DNA of 64,000 nt. It comes from Emydura subglobosa. Its lineage: Eukaryota > Chordata > Testudines > Chelidae. A program made the position numbers and the translations under genes. The stretch is taken from positions 14,047,049 through 14,111,048 of the forward strand of contig ML679956.1 of assembly GCA_007922225.1 (NCBI GenBank), given 5' to 3'. Below, one piece after another: positions 12,309 through 25,390 of this stretch (within the stretch, counting starts at the first letter, position 1; each line of letters opens with the position of its first letter). The notes under the pieces are model-generated. The model made no database searches and was not told the DNA's origin. It saw only the letters and a list, made by a program, of their open reading frames with translations.

Positions 12309-12316
12309 CTCAGGGA
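12309..12316 (+). promoter_or_regulatory. miR-125 site (8-mer) in TRIM71 3' UTR
   Basis: CTCAGGGA at 31 bases after the stop codon is a full seed match to miR-125/lin-4, preceded by GT so that ten bases pair in a row (GTCTCAGGGA). miR-125 regulation of LIN41 together with let-7 is established in vertebrates and nematodes. Confidence 0.8.
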
Positions 12317-12358
12317 AATTCTTTTAAGAGAACGAAAAAATACAACATTAATTCAAAC

Positions 12359-12366
12359 CTACCTCA
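12359..12366 (+). promoter_or_regulatory. let-7 site 1 (8-mer) in TRIM71 3' UTR
   Basis: CTACCTCA is the full 8-mer seed match to let-7, 81 bases after the stop. LIN41 is the classical let-7 target. A second 8-mer lies 80 bases downstream. Confidence 0.88.
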
Positions 12367-12438
12367 TCTTTAATTTTTTACAGATGAATGTACTTATCTT
12401 TTCTGCAGGGAGTGATCCTGTAAAGTTATAAATTCTAT

Positions 12439-12446
12439 CTACCTCA
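12439..12446 (+). promoter_or_regulatory. let-7 site 2 (8-mer) in TRIM71 3' UTR
   Basis: A second CTACCTCA, start-to-start 80 bases from site 1, completes the proximal pair. A weaker 7-mer (TACCTCA, 12751-12757) lies about 310 bases further on. Confidence 0.88.
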
Positions 12447-15400
12447 TTATCTTTGTGTTCTCCCCCTTTCCCCCACAGCAGTAAAATTTACCTCTTCCCC
12501 AGATGGGGCATCATGCACAAACGTGTTGTTGTGCACATTAGGTGGTTGTGTGGTGAATTCTGTAGACTAAGCCAAAAAGGCGCTCTATAATTTTTTTAAA
12601 TGGGGGGAATTAGTAGCATTAGATATTTGTAGAGAATTTGTGTTCTTGATCATACTGTGGTTTTGTGGGGGGGAGGGTTGTGGGGTTTTTTGTTTTTTGT
12701 TTTTTTTAAATGCTGCTGCAGCAGAGAACTTTTTCCTGTTCTCCTTTTTATACCTCAGTGTGTCTGATTTACTGTTCAGCATAGTGTCTTGTTCCCAGAA
12801 GACCTTGATCTTTTTGTGAAAGTGGGTGGGGTTCACTAGTCAGGAAAAGCAAGTTTGCTTTTTTGGCATATGTGTTTTGAAAAGTGCAGTAATCCTACAT
12901 TACAAAGTGAAGCCCCTGTGAAAATGCACAAATTTCTTGAGGGGGAAAATAATCATTTTTGGTGACTTCATATAGTCATAAAAAGTTTAATGAAAAAAGC
13001 AGGATTTTCTTTAATGTAGTCTCTAGTCTATAATTTCTTTGTCGCCTTTTGTCTGATTATTAGTAACATTTTATAAACAAGGTTCCATTCTTCCCTCTCT
13101 CATGTATATGATTGTTACGAGCATCAAAACAGGGAAGATTAAACCCTTGAGTTAAAAGTTATATTTCATGTGAAATGGCTACGGTTTTAGTTTTTTGTTT
13201 TGTTCCCATAAAGGCTTTAATTAGGGGAGTAAAGAATTAATAAGTTTGTCAAGACAAAGTAAATTTTCCCAAAAATAAACATAAAGCACAACTTTGGAAA
13301 TTCAGGGTGCATTTCAGAGAGATCCACATTTAAAAAATATCAGATCACAAAATCAGTCAGTGACATAAGTGGAACTTTTTGTTCTCTTTTTTTTCCCTCA
13401 CCCCTCCCTTAAAAAAATTGGATTGAAAGGTTCAAAGAACATTTTTTAATGTAAGGGCATTCTTAATGGCCCCTGGTGAAAGGTAACTAGCATGGGGCAA
13501 AATGGAGCCATGTAACACTCTGCATCATCATTCCATGGCAGCACCAAAAAATGCATTTAAAATGGGGATATTGTCTAAAAACAAGTAGTCAGATTCTTTA
13601 AACTGGAAAACTTAGCTCCAACAGAGAGAGGGGTTCTTGTTTTTCTGAGAAGCTGAGACTTTGAAGAGGGGTTTCAGTTACCAAGTCATGTGAATTGGAT
13701 TCCCTAGTGGACTATAGTCCACATTTCAGTAGGTTATATCTTAACATCTGAGCTATTGACATGGACTGTCCAGAAACTGCCTTGCCTTCTGGATAGAACC
13801 CTTGGTGGCAAACCGTAAAGGTACAGGGGATGGAGAGCTTTTCATTGCGCAGTAATTGACGAGTTCATGCATTAGTTAGGTTTTCCACTCTGCACTTGTG
13901 TAAGATTTGTGTTATCTATTCCTGCAAAAGAAGAGCCCTGAAAGAGAAGCAAGGTTATTAATTAAAAGGTTGAAGTGCCTCACCACCATTAAAGGAGAAA
14001 GGGTTCATCTCTTTCCCCAACCACTGCATACACAAGCAACCTGAAATATTAAAAGGCTCTTTTCATATTAATGAGAAATTGCAAGGTGCACTTTCACTTT
14101 TGCTGCTTTCCCCATTACCATAACATCTCCAAGAAATTAATTTCCTGTTTTTAGAAATCCTAATTATTTGTACAGGCTTATGATGGTAGCCACTTAAGAA
14201 GGGGAGGATTTTAAGAGATGGACAATGAAGGAGTTAGTGAGGTGACAAGAACCCTTTTAAAACAGCAAACCCCCTAAATTATATAGGATAACATAGCTAT
14301 GCTACTTTTGAGCTAATGCCTCATGAAGTAAAGGCTCAACAATGGGTGTCAGCTGGGTTTAATTTTAGGGATAGTGTTGTTTTAAAAAATCCAAGATAAT
14401 CTTTTAGAGAGAGATCTGTCATTAAACTTGTATATTGCTATTCAGAATTTGTGTGTAATAGAAAGCAAATTATCCCTTTTATTTTTCACAACCTACTTTC
14501 CTGTCTGACTCTTCATTTTGTGGTAGTCAGCAGTTGTGGATGTTCACATTGTTTGCTTGCTTGTTTGTTTGTTTTTTCTGTGTTTTTCACTGAGAAAATT
14601 ATTTGTAACTTGGCTGTGAAAACAAATTAGACTGAAAGACCTAGATACCAAAGATGACCGGTTTATAGCTTTAATTTGACAATTTGCAGAGTCCTCCTAT
14701 TTCTTTTCTTTGTCTCGTTAAAAATGCTTGGCCTTTTTACCTTGACCTTTGTGGTTGTCAGTGCTGGATTAGGACAGAAAAGCTATTGTGCTTAATGCTT
14801 GTTGGTATTGCCCTTTTGTATTTTCTTTTTTGTTCTCCCCACGCGCTATGCGCCCCTCCCCCTGGCATTTTTAAAAAAAATACTTAGCTGCTCCTGGCAT
14901 TATTTGAATTGAATTGCAGCAAAAATCTTCTTGTCCAGATCCCTATATTGCATAGAGATCTGAAGGCTGGTGGGATTTCCATTGACCTTCACTATTTCAT
15001 ATTATGTTGCTGCACAAAATTGGAGAAGGCCATAAGCCTGTCTTTATTTGGGGAAGAGACAACATCTTCCTTTAAAGTTGCTGTTTGTTTAATTCAGTAG
15101 ATCTGCTTACAGCACAAATGAGAGTATTTGACTTTGAAGTGTTTAACATCACGTGTTGGAAGGCTTTTGTTTTTAAAACACTGCTTTATGGCTAAACTAT
15201 TTCCTATACTGTTACTGTAGTAGGTCGTGCTAAGCACACTTGCTCTCATTGAAAAGTATTAGGGTAACTTATACAATGGAGTGTTTATAATGCAATGAGA
15301 GTAAGTAGTGTAATATTATAGGAAAAGTTTAAAGCCAACATCATATGCCCCATAGGGGCTTATTTACTGGGTATATAATTGATAGGATTTCAAATCTGGC

Positions 15401-16341
15401 TCAAAGTTTGTTCTGTACATGTCTGTTCATGGACTATTGTTGAATAGTGCCTCCAGTGTCCTGATACATGTAAAAAATAGGTGAATAGACATACAGGACA
15501 GGAATGTAGGAAAGATAAGCAAAGGTTTGAAGCTGGGTTGCAAACTCCTACTTTTTCTTAAACTGTTCAGTATAGTCTCCTGAACTGGTAGAAATGGGTT
15601 AGGGGAAGAGGAAGGTTAGCTTTTTGTTTTTTCCCCTGGGCTCTTGCTTTGGAGAAGAATAACAGATTTGGATCTATAGACTTGTGCACTGAATGCTCCC
15701 AAAGGAATTTAACTGTGCCAGGTTTAACCAATGTTGGCTGTCTGTAAATTTTCACTTTATCATCAGTTAACTCTCATACTCTCCTAATTCAGCCATATAA
15801 AGCAATCCAGTTATTTCAAAACAGTTTTAGTGAGAATTTCAATGAGGGCTAAGAGGCAGCCATGATGCAGTACCCTCCGGTAAGTCACTCCTTTAATTTA
15901 TACCCTGTAAGTATAACTTACATGGGGAAGCCCACAAGTGCATACCATAAAGAGGGAAAAACCTAAAATTTAGTGTCTGAGGGCCAAAAATAGTAAAGCT
16001 GGAAACAGAAGAAGGCACTTCATTGTGGTATTCCATTGGAATTGCTGGAGATCAGCTCAGTCTGTTTAGTTATAGTTAAGCCAAATTAATTTATTTCAAG
16101 AGCAGTCTTTAGGCTTGATCCAGCCATATGTTTTATTTCTTATGAAGATCATAAGGTTTCTATGTTCAGTTCTGGTTTTAAAAAAATGTGCCAAAGTGTT
16201 TTTATTTTTATTTTTTAAAGGAGTGCATCCAAATGGTGCCAAAAGATAATAGGGTATTTAAAAAAATATAGAGATGTTTAGACAAACAGTTTGGAGCTGT
16301 ATAAAAAATTAAACACTGGTACTTGCGTTAGACAAATATTG

Positions 16342-16348
16342 TACCTCA
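16342..16348 (+). promoter_or_regulatory. Weak let-7 site (7-mer-A1) in distal 3' UTR
   Basis: TACCTCA is preceded by G rather than C, so it pairs with let-7 positions 2-7 plus the A opposite position 1. It lies about 100 bases before a pair of full sites, which raises its plausibility. Confidence 0.45.
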
Positions 16349-16440
16349 GGTCCTTGAGTCCTTTGGAAATGAGTGAAACCCAGTTTGCTGTGGCACAGAA
16401 TGCACATATAGAGACCCAACTGTTTTTGTTTCTTAAAGTT

Positions 16441-16475
16441 CTACCTCATCATGGAGAAGTGAAGCATCTACCTCA
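16441..16475 (+). promoter_or_regulatory. Distal let-7 site pair (two 8-mers, 27 bases apart)
   Basis: CTACCTCA occurs at 16441-16448 and 16468-16475, start-to-start 27 bases. This spacing lies in the range in which neighbouring microRNA sites can act cooperatively. Their presence 4.2 kb after the stop supports a long TRIM71 3' UTR. Confidence 0.7.
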
Positions 16476-18626
16476 GTTTAGTATCAGATAGGTCTCAGAA
16501 GAAAGGGTTAATCTGCCTGAAGGGAAGGGTTCATCCTGCCTGTAGGATAAGCATTTTTGTTTAAATGGAAATATTAAAGGTGTATAAGTGGCGATTTTTT
16601 GTTGTTGCCTCCCGGTGGAAATATTAGGCTGCCCTTGCTAGAGAACTGTAAATAAATCAAAATATTCATACACTCAGGCAAATCTAATTGTAATCATCCT
16701 TCTGTAAGTTTGACTTGTTTTCACTAGGAATTATGCAAACTGACACTGATTTTTTTTTCAGTATTATGACACTACTGGTTGACATGACCTACTTTGTGTC
16801 TTTATTTGCAGCGTTCTTATGTCCTTAAGACCTTTAGGTCTTCTCTCTACAAGAGAAAAATATTTTATCTATTTTTGCATGCCTACAAATGTATCCTGTC
16901 AGAAAAGACTCTAAGGGTATAATTTCTTTAAGCTCAATGCTATACCAAATGCTTGAAGGGAATGAGATTGATCTTTTGACTTGGTGATTGTATATGTAGT
17001 TTTCTTGATGCCACAGAATGTTTTCCACCATGACAGTGCAACCAAGTTCCTGATCCTGGGGGGCAGTTCAGACTGAATGTTCTTACCAGAGGCCACCCCT
17101 GTGTTGGGTTTTTATGTGACTTTAATGGTGGTGTCCAAGAGACCCGTTACTTTACATGTGGAGTAAAGTTAAGAGAAGCACATTATCAGATTCCTGTATT
17201 AAAAACTCCTGTTTTTTCTCCCCTAGTCATTGTTGAGTGATAAAAGTTGGAAGAGTGGGTACAGAAAACCACTAATGGTTCTATGCTGTGTTGGGTTTGG
17301 TAAATGTTAGGGTGGAAAACGTACCTTGATGTCTTTTTAAGTGATCTTACGGGTTAACAAGCCAGTTTGGCATCTTTTTCCATCATAATTTAACCAATAA
17401 TGGTTCTAAAAAAGCTTTGTGTACCTGCATGGTCTTAGACCTTCTCTTAATGATTGTATCAGCTTACAAACTCAGGTAGATATTTTTGTTTTAAAGCTCT
17501 TTTCACAGAGCCTTACTGACTGAATGTTACGTGTCTATGTAGTGAAGTAGGTAGATACCTTTCTTTAAACTACCAGACCAGTAAACTCCTTTATAGGTTT
17601 ATAGAATGCTTCTCAGTCTATGTAGTAGTTTCCTTCCGGAGGGAGAGATGTCATGTTTCTGAGTTTTTTGCTTTTTTTTCCTCCTAAAATGACTACAAAG
17701 TTGTTAACTAGCTTGTAAGGTGTGTTTAGTCACCCAAATTGGTGGGGGGAGGGGAGGGTTCTTACTGTATGTGACTATTGTTTGTATTGTGCATTACTTG
17801 TCATGCCTATCTTGGTTTGTGGTTGATAGATTTGAAGTAAGAAGAGTGGAGAACACATACATACCACTTGATTTGGTCCAAAAGGCATAAATTCACAGAA
17901 ATTGGAAACCTCAAAAACGAATGGAAGCTCTGTCTAACTAAGACTAGTGTAACAAACTGTAGGCAATTTAAGTCCTTGCTTGATTTACTGTAGATACAAA
18001 CCCATCTTATAAACGTAATTACTAAATTAGAAGATCTGTCATATTGATGTAGTTCAGCATACATAGTAATGCCATGAGCATCCAGAATGATTCTGTCAGT
18101 TCTTGGAAGTTGTGCTTCTTGAGCCAATAGCTTTTGTAGTTTCCAGTTCTGCTGAACTCTGCTCTTCTGTGTTAGGAAAACAGCCTGATTAATCACTAAT
18201 AATAAAAAATTCTCAGCAGGACAGACATTCTGCAAGCAGCTCATTAAAGAAGAGCATTTATAACTGTTAATGGAACAAGAAATGTCAAAAAAACCTTCTT
18301 CCATTAATGCAACCCTCACTGTCCAAAAAGAGGTTCACTTGTCTGTTTAAACAAAAATTGCTGGGGTCTGTAATTTTAAAATGTTACGTACTGCAAAGAA
18401 GAAAGCATGACAGGTTATGGGCAAACTGTTACGTAGATCAACTAACAATGTTTAGAGAACTCTTGTGTTAATGGAGGCTTCTGAATGTATCTTTGTGGTC
18501 CATAGAGAAGGCTGAAGGATGTAGCAAGGAGATGATGTATCAGCTACTGGCAGCCTTAAAACAAAGTCAGTGTCTCTCTGGACTTTAAAATGTTCCTATG
18601 CAGTTTATTTTATTTTTCTTTAATCA

Positions 18627-18632
18627 AATAAA
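18627..18632 (+). terminator. Candidate TRIM71 distal poly(A) signal
   Basis: AATAAA at 18627 is followed 36-60 bases later by a GT-rich stretch (TTGTGTCTCTTTTG then twelve TG units to 18692), the classical downstream element for cleavage. Cleavage would be expected near 18645-18655. A second AATAAA lies at 18783-18788. Both are candidates; sequence alone does not decide. Confidence 0.55.
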
Positions 18633-18668
18633 TGTGAGGAGTTTTTCATGGCAAGTTTGTGTCTCTTT

Positions 18669-18692
18669 TGTGTGTGTGTGTGTGTGTGTGTG
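18669..18692. repeat. (TG)12 microsatellite
   Basis: Twelve uninterrupted TG units. It may double as the GT-rich downstream element for the poly(A) signal at 18627. Confidence 0.95.
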
Positions 18693-19049
18693 GTGTTCAA
18701 CAACAACAAAAATCTCTCTGTTGCATCCTGTAAGAAGGGACAAACGACATCTTGGAGAAAGTGAAACTCGTTCTCTGTAAACAATAAAGCTTCAAAAAGG
18801 GAATTTTTTTTTTGAGGAAGTGGATGTCATGTTCTGAAAGACCAGAGGAATAAAGAACAGGAAATTTGAAACCTTTGTTAAAAATGCACCAAACTCTTTT
18901 CCCCAGTGATATGCAGGTAATGATAATTTGATGCAAGGCCAAAATATTTTCTGTCGAACAATAAATAGTTGGTTGTGCACGTATAGCTGCAAACTGACCA
19001 TGCCTTTATACATCAATATCACTTTTGTGAATGAAGGATGAACTTTGGT

Positions 19050-19175
19050 TAAGGCACAGGACTTAGCATCTAGATACATTCTCAGACCTCCCAGAGAGTT
19101 CCAGTATAGCCGTGGGCAAGTCTGTTCATTTTGGTGCCTCCATTTCTTCACCAGTAAAATGTGGACGATAACTTT
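19050..19175 (+). repeat. MIR-like SINE fragment
   Basis: The stretch matches the MIR core as I remember it: a GCACAGGACTTAGCATCTAG-like segment, then CCGTGGGCAAGTCTGTTCA and CCATTTCTTCACCAGTAAAATG at the expected spacing. These correspond to the MIR phrases around TGTGACCTTGGGCAAGTCAC and CTCATCTGTAAAATG. It is old and diverged. Confidence 0.65.
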
Positions 19176-19350
19176 GGCTTTGGACAAATGTTGAAAGAAA
19201 ATATGGGAAGGAGGGGATCTAAATAGACTTGCAGATGAGAGAATTAAGTGGGACGAGAGGATATGCCCTGTGACCTTAATATTATACAGTGCATAGTGGT
19301 GGTGGTGTGAATTCTAGAGCTTCCAGGTTCATGTGTAAACAGAAATTACC

Positions 19351-20165
19351 ACATAAGAATACCCATACTGGGTCAGACCAATGGTCTGTCTAGCCCAGTA
19401 TCTTGTCTTCTGACAGGGGCTGCTATCAAATGCTTCAGAGAAAATGACCAGAGCAGGGCAATTATTGAGTGATCCATCATCCCCTTTCAGCCAATCCCAG
19501 CTTCTGGAAGTGAGAGGCTTAGGGGCATCCAGTGCATGGGATCGTGTCCCTGACCATCTTAGCGAATAGCCTCTTTTGAACCCACTTATACTTTTGGCCT
19601 TCACAACATTTCCCTGGCAATAAATTCCACAGGTTGATTATACAATGTGTGAAGGACTTCCTTCTGTTCGTTTTAAGGCAAATTAATTTCATTAGGTGAC
19701 CCCTTGTGTTATGTGAAAGGGTAACTAACACTTCCTTATTCACTTTCTCCATGCAATTCATGATTTTATATACTTCTATCATAGCCCCCTTAGTCATCTC
19801 TTTTCTATAGGCCCAGTCTCTTTAATCTCTCTTCATGTGGAAGCTGTTCCATACCCCTAATTATTTTTGTTGCCCTTCTCTGTACTTTTTCCAATTCTAT
19901 AATCCTTTTAGAGATGGGACGACCAGAACTGCATGCAGTATTCAAGATGTGGGTGTACCATGGATTTATAGAGTGGCATTATGATATTATCTATCCCTTT
20001 CCTAATGGTTCCTAACATTCTAGTAGCTTTTTTTTTTTACTACTGCTGCACATTGACCAGATGTCTTCATAGAATTAGCCACAGTGACTCCCAAGATCTC
20101 TTTCTTGAGCTGTAATGGCTAATCTAGACTCCCTCATTTTATATGTATGTACGTTGGCTTTAACC
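19351..20165 (-). mobile_element. CR1 LINE 3' fragment, antisense
   Basis: Read on the minus strand, this carries the C-terminal tail of the CR1 reverse-transcriptase protein: MIEVYKIMNCMEKVNKEV, SHNTRGHLMKLI, then INLWNLLPGKC, matching the CR1 ending I know from reptile and bird genomes. Several frame breaks and a truncated 5' end show a dead copy. On the plus strand it starts ACCCATACTGGGTCAGACCA, a very common sequence in turtle, crocodile and bird DNA. Confidence 0.85.
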
Positions 20166-23100
20166 AAAGCTACTGACTATCCAAAGCCTTACTTGTGTGC
20201 TACAGTAACACCACCCTGCTCATGGGCTTGCTCTGCTGCACATCTGAGCTAAAATAATTGTCAAGCCTTTCTCAAAAATCTAACACAATGTTGACCAAAC
20301 CCTTCTCTAGCCAGTAGGAGGCTCAGTCTTTCCTACGCATTCATACACAGCAACGCTTGCTCCTTCCAGAGACGAGCCCAAGAGTTACAGATACCTGATG
20401 GCAAAGTCATTTTAAAAACATTTGTGGTGGGAAGCATAGGGCAGTGACCAAGAGAGTGGTCTCCCCAAACTACAACTAGATGACTGAGTATATGTGATAA
20501 TCCCAGCAAAAATGGGAACAGCACAGAAAGGCTATGTAGGATGGCAGTTCTCATTCACGGGAGTGCAAGACCCACTGCAGGGCTGACTAGACTGTCAGAT
20601 GCATGCGTTCATGCCATGCAGACAGCAGCACTAGCAGTGACTGAATGCTATTAGTTACAGGAAGAAGAGAGGGTGGAATAGGAGTCACTGCTAGAGAAGA
20701 GCACTGTTCAGTTACCCCCTCACGTGCTCTCCATTTGGGGCTGAGGCCTAGCCTGTAACTCTGCAGTTACCACCCACCCATCTAGCCTCTTCATCTCCCT
20801 GGGACTGAGCTGCCGGCCAAGCAAGCAGCACTTGGCTTCCTGAGCATCCTGCTATCTTCGGAGCCGCTCTTTACTCATGCAAGAGCACCCAGCAGCGCAT
20901 CTGTCATGGAACGCCATTGCTACAAATCCCAACCTGCATTTGTTTGGTAAGTGGGATGGATGGGAGCCAGGGAAGAGAAGATGCTTGAGGAACCGGCAGG
21001 GGTGAGTTTGACTGGGGGCCAGCTTCCCTACATTGATTTGAAACCATTGCCTGCTCTCTGAGGGGAAAAGCCAAGCAGACAGCCTTGGCCAGTAGGGGCC
21101 TGCAATGAGTTGTTCTGATTAGCTCTCCGGCTGAGGCTAAAGACTGGCTTCCCCTCTTTAGTGCTGTGAGGGAAGCGATAAGATGGGATCCTGCACCATC
21201 CAAGTTCAATAGGAGCTTTTCCCACTGAATTGAACAGGAGCAGGCTCAAGCCCTTATTCATAATTTTGTTGGTTCTAGGATCTGTACGGCTGACGTCCCC
21301 ACATCTCATTCTTGGCCTTCAACCCTGGAGCATGGGCTACTGACCCTTACAAATACCCATTTATTAAATCATTACATTAAATCCTATGAATCTTACCAAT
21401 TAGTTAAGAGCTTTAGCTAGACGAGAGCACCTAGCAGCTGCCTTGTCTCCCTGCCCCTCGCAACACCTACACCCTTTGGTAAATAGACTAAACTAATGAA
21501 GGAAAAGCAGATGTTGGGAAGTAAGACTAGAGGAGATGAGGCTGTTCGTCCTTCATAATCACATGACCTATCAGCTTTCTGGAACTGGCTAACCCCTCCG
21601 TGTTATGGCAAAACTAGGAAAAACATTCTAAAATGGATGTGTAAATATTTTATAGCTAAGAACAGGCACTAATTCATTAGTATTTTTTTAAAGCTACAGC
21701 CAGTTTCTGAAAGAGGGTTAGTGCTCCAGGAAAATACTGAAGCTTCTTTAGTTTAGAAAACAAGCTCACATTAGCATTCAGCCTCCCTTAGGCAACAAGC
21801 GCATTCTTATGTGATGGAGAGTTAAGGATGAATAGTTCCGCTCATGTGTGATTAGATATGTGGTATCTAGGGAACAACAACTGCATCCTTTTTCAAACCC
21901 GGTGAGTGTAATGTTGCATGCCTTCTAGCTGAGCTGAGAAATGCTGAAACAATACATTAGCATTTCTGCATGTGAATACTCTACATTCCTGGGAGGGGGA
22001 GGGAAAAGCCTTTATTCATGATGAGACCACACAGAAAGCACCTTTAACCTTTTTTGTATTTAATCAGTCAATCTACTGTGACGTGGGCAGATGTATCTCA
22101 ACCCTTTTATTAAATAAATAAATAAATCAGATGCCCCCTTTTAAACATTAACTTCAAAACTCAGCCTAACGTACTCTGCAATCACACATCTAGTATAGCC
22201 TGGCAGCGTACGTGCCAACCCCTAAAACACTTGAGCCGGAAACACAAATTAAAACACCGTAACAGGGACAGATACCACACTGAAATACTATCTGGACCCC
22301 TTGGACTTCAAAAGCTTTGGTGTTAAAGAGATAATTAGCTCCCCCATCCTCTAAGCAAAACAGAATTGTGACTGTGGCATCAGGTCTTGTTAATTCATAG
22401 GCCGTGCCCATCACTTCAGTATTAATCAGATAAATACATCTTAGCCTAGAAGCGTTCTACTTCCATCCCTTCTATGGGTGCCAATATTGTCCCACTGCTG
22501 AGTTAAATCAGCAGCAAGGACCTATTCACCATTCAGGTCACCCTTATAGCACACCCTAGGTTTGCACTCAAGAGTTCACAGGTGATTGCATGTTTAAATG
22601 AGACACTGGAACAAGCAAGGCAAGCCCTTGCCACCAGTGCAGAAAAGAGTTGGCCTAATAACCCCCCCAGTGCAAGTCAGCCTGCTGCTGTTCTTTCCAC
22701 AGTGCATGCTGGCCACACCTCTTAGGTGATTTATCTAACATACTTTATGTTGCCAGCACTGGGGCCTGCAGCCATTGAAAGGCAGTGTTCCTATGAGCCT
22801 ATGTTCCAGTGGCCAGAAGCAAATGCCTACATAGCAACGACTATATGGGGGTACTGAAGAAATACAGCTGAACTAATCCACAGCTCATTACTGCATAGGC
22901 ATTTCCAAACTGTCTCAGACCAGCTGTCTGGCTAGTTCTGGTGCTGCTGGCTGGTGTCAGATTCATGCTTTAGAGAAAGGTAAGGATCCCACAGTAAGCA
23001 AATAGTGGTACTCGATCCCTCCCATCACAGTGAGACTTAAGGATTATTTTAACCCTTCCGAAGTGTTAGTATTGCAAATAGCCAGATTTGGATGGTACAC

Positions 23101-24116
23101 ACACATCCAATTCCTTTTGAATTATGGTAAATTCTTGGCCTAAGTGACCCCCATGCAAGCTACTGTCTTGATCAACTATGTCCTGCTCCCATTGCAATGA
23201 TTTCTAAGGATGTAGACTAGTACATTGTAGCTGTGCTTGGACACAAACCTAAAAGTTAGCTGGGGCATTAGAGTTGACTATGCTTGCCCAGCTGAGCACC
23301 TGCTAAGTTTGGCTGAGGTTGCCCACTGGGGGGCTTGCAGCCTTGATTGCAGCTTGTTGACACAGCTGAGTAAGTGCCACACAACTTTGACAAGTTATTT
23401 TTAGAGCAATTCTTTTGAGCGCCCACATGACACTTGTAACTATGTCCAGCAATTATTTTACTAGGACTGATGTTTGCAAAAAGTAAAATTGCAAAGTTGC
23501 AGGTTTCACTATTTGTATTTTTACAAGCAAACGTGAGTATTTGTACCAGCAGTACCTGCCTGATCCCCTAAAGGAACAGTAACTCAGCCACCCACCTGAA
23601 AAGTGAAACTGGCAGTCTACTGAGTTCAGACCCTACCCCACTGACCTTCCAAAAAAGTTAGCTGAAGTGCTTTCTGCAGCCACTGTGGCTCTTTAGCACT
23701 AAAGCTGCTCTTACAGGTGTACTGGTAGTTTTATACCCAAAAGGAGAGCTGGCCATTGAGGTTTAAATTCAAATTCTACAGCCTCTTTTACTGTCTCTTA
23801 AATGAAAAGGAGGGAGGGCAGAGATGGGTTAGTGCTACTTATCTGTAATTCAGAGGCACCAAAACCAGCAAGAGACTTTCTGTAATGGTTACTAGAGTGC
23901 CTGTTTCCTATCCGTGAGCATGCATGCTGCTACATAGTAAAAACAGTTAAGAGTCTTGGAAAAGTAGACACACCACCCACACCTCTTAGTTGTAGGAATC
24001 CAGGGAGGGTATGCTATGATATGAAGGAAATTCAGATGCCTACAATTTTCAGTGAGTACCTACCAACCACTCAAGGCCATAAATATGTGGAGGAGGAAAG
24101 ACTATGTATGGACTAG

Positions 24117-24370
24117 TAGTCTACACTTAAAAACTTGCAGTGGCACAGTTGTATGAGCACTTATTTAGCTGCATTATGTGAACAGGTGAGAGAGGTCCCG
24201 CCATCATATAATCAGACCACCTAAACAAGCAGCAGTAGCTCTCCCGCCAATGTTAGTGCTGTTCCACAAGCACTTATGGCAGCAAAACTTATGCTGCTTA
24301 CGGACATGTGTTTTTCACATCCCTGAGTAACAAAAGTTTTGCCAGTATAAGTGCTTGTGTAGATAAGGCC
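24117..24370. mobile_element. MITE, GTCTACAC family, copy 1
   Basis: A 254-bp block starts GTCTACACTTAAAA and ends GTGCTTGTGTAGATAAGGCC, giving imperfect inverted ends around TCTACAC/GTGTAGA. The interior, with GCAGCAAAACTTATGCTG and TTTTGCCAGTATAAGTGC, resembles blocks at 44081 and 55228. It is non-coding and probably a non-autonomous DNA transposon; superfamily not determined. Confidence 0.6.
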
Positions 24371-25334
24371 TACCTCTCCTTAAGACATTGAAGCGTACAG
24401 TTTACCCATTATAGTACTACTTATTCACTTGTACTTAGTCTGACATTTATTTTCTAGTCTCATTGTCAGCATTTGTCAATCCTTCCTGTAAAACTTATGA
24501 CAGTCCTTCTGCGTGGAGGTAAGGGACTTAGAGCAGGCAGAAACCTCAGCCTGGCTATGTAAAGCAGCTGATTGAGTCTGATGCTTATCTACATAAATGT
24601 ATTAATAGCCATTAAGATATCTGTATTATTTAAAATATTCAAATTACCTGTTTGTCTTTTGAATATTTAATCAATTGACTCAAGCCCAAGCTAACACAAT
24701 CTTGAAACTGGTAATTTAACCCTGAGAGTAGAATGGGGTCAGGCTGCCATGACATGGGAGATACACCACTGTGCACAAGCAGGCTTTAGAAATATGAAGC
24801 ATTGTGTAAATGTAGCAATGCAGTGAACACCCATGCTCCTCTTCTAGTTTGTCACAAGTGAAAAGATGTTTAGTTTCTGCCCACCTTCCATTCATCTCAA
24901 TGACCCCCCCCCCATTTAGTTTAATAGTGAAGGGCTGTATTTACTGGGGGGGCCACAGCAAACAAAATTGAGGCTTCTGTAGTCCACAAATCTGATGCAC
25001 TGAGGTGCCAACTGGCACTGTAGCAGGGAGTTTGGCCATCATCAATCCACACTATATCTTTCAAGACAGATAATAAGGCTTATCTACTAAATTCATTTTT
25101 AATAAAGTTATCATACATGACAATCTATACAGGGAATTGTTTTAAGGAAATAAAACCATAGGCCCAGCTATACAAGGATTTTAAGAGTGGAGACAGCTGA
25201 GACTTTCAGACAGTAGCTGTTTTCAGGGAGTGTCCAAGCTAGAGAATCCTGTAAATATCTCAAATTGACATAGCAAGAACAGCAAAGAAAAATTCTCAGA
25301 GACAGTAACTACAATACTATTGTTTCTATGACAT

Positions 25335-25390
25335 CGTGGTCAGCACAGGCCAGATAAGATGATCACAATAGTCCCTTCTGGCCTCAGGAT
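25335..25390 (+). repeat. CR1 3' tail fragment
   Basis: GGCCAGATAAGATGATCACA followed by ATAGTCCCTTCTGGCCTCAG matches the 3' end of a CR1 subfamily; a near-identical tail is at 45853-45900. Only the last 50 bases or so are present. Confidence 0.6.

Larger units (their letters stand above)
12279..18650 (+). other. TRIM71: Putative TRIM71 3' UTR
   Basis: About 6.4 kb of AT-rich, mostly repeat-free DNA follows the stop. Its first 200 bp contain a miR-125 site and two let-7 sites, and another let-7 cluster lies 4.1 kb downstream, which argues that the transcript extends at least to 16.5 kb. A strong AATAAA with a GT-rich downstream element is at 18627. The length fits my recollection that mammalian TRIM71 also has a 3' UTR of several kilobases. 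A shorter form ending near the AATAAA at 13274 is possible. Open frames within it, including a 170-codon one at 17807-18319 on the minus strand, show no domain and are ignored. The 3' end is inferred, not shown. Confidence 0.7.

Noticed and set aside
17807..18319. 170-codon open frame on the minus strand in the TRIM71 3' UTR
   Set aside because: No recognisable domain, no splice or promoter context, and composition like the surrounding UTR.
24369..24375. CTACCTC let-7-like match between the genes
   Set aside because: It lies in a MITE 5.7 kb beyond the inferred TRIM71 end and is followed by T, so it is likely chance.
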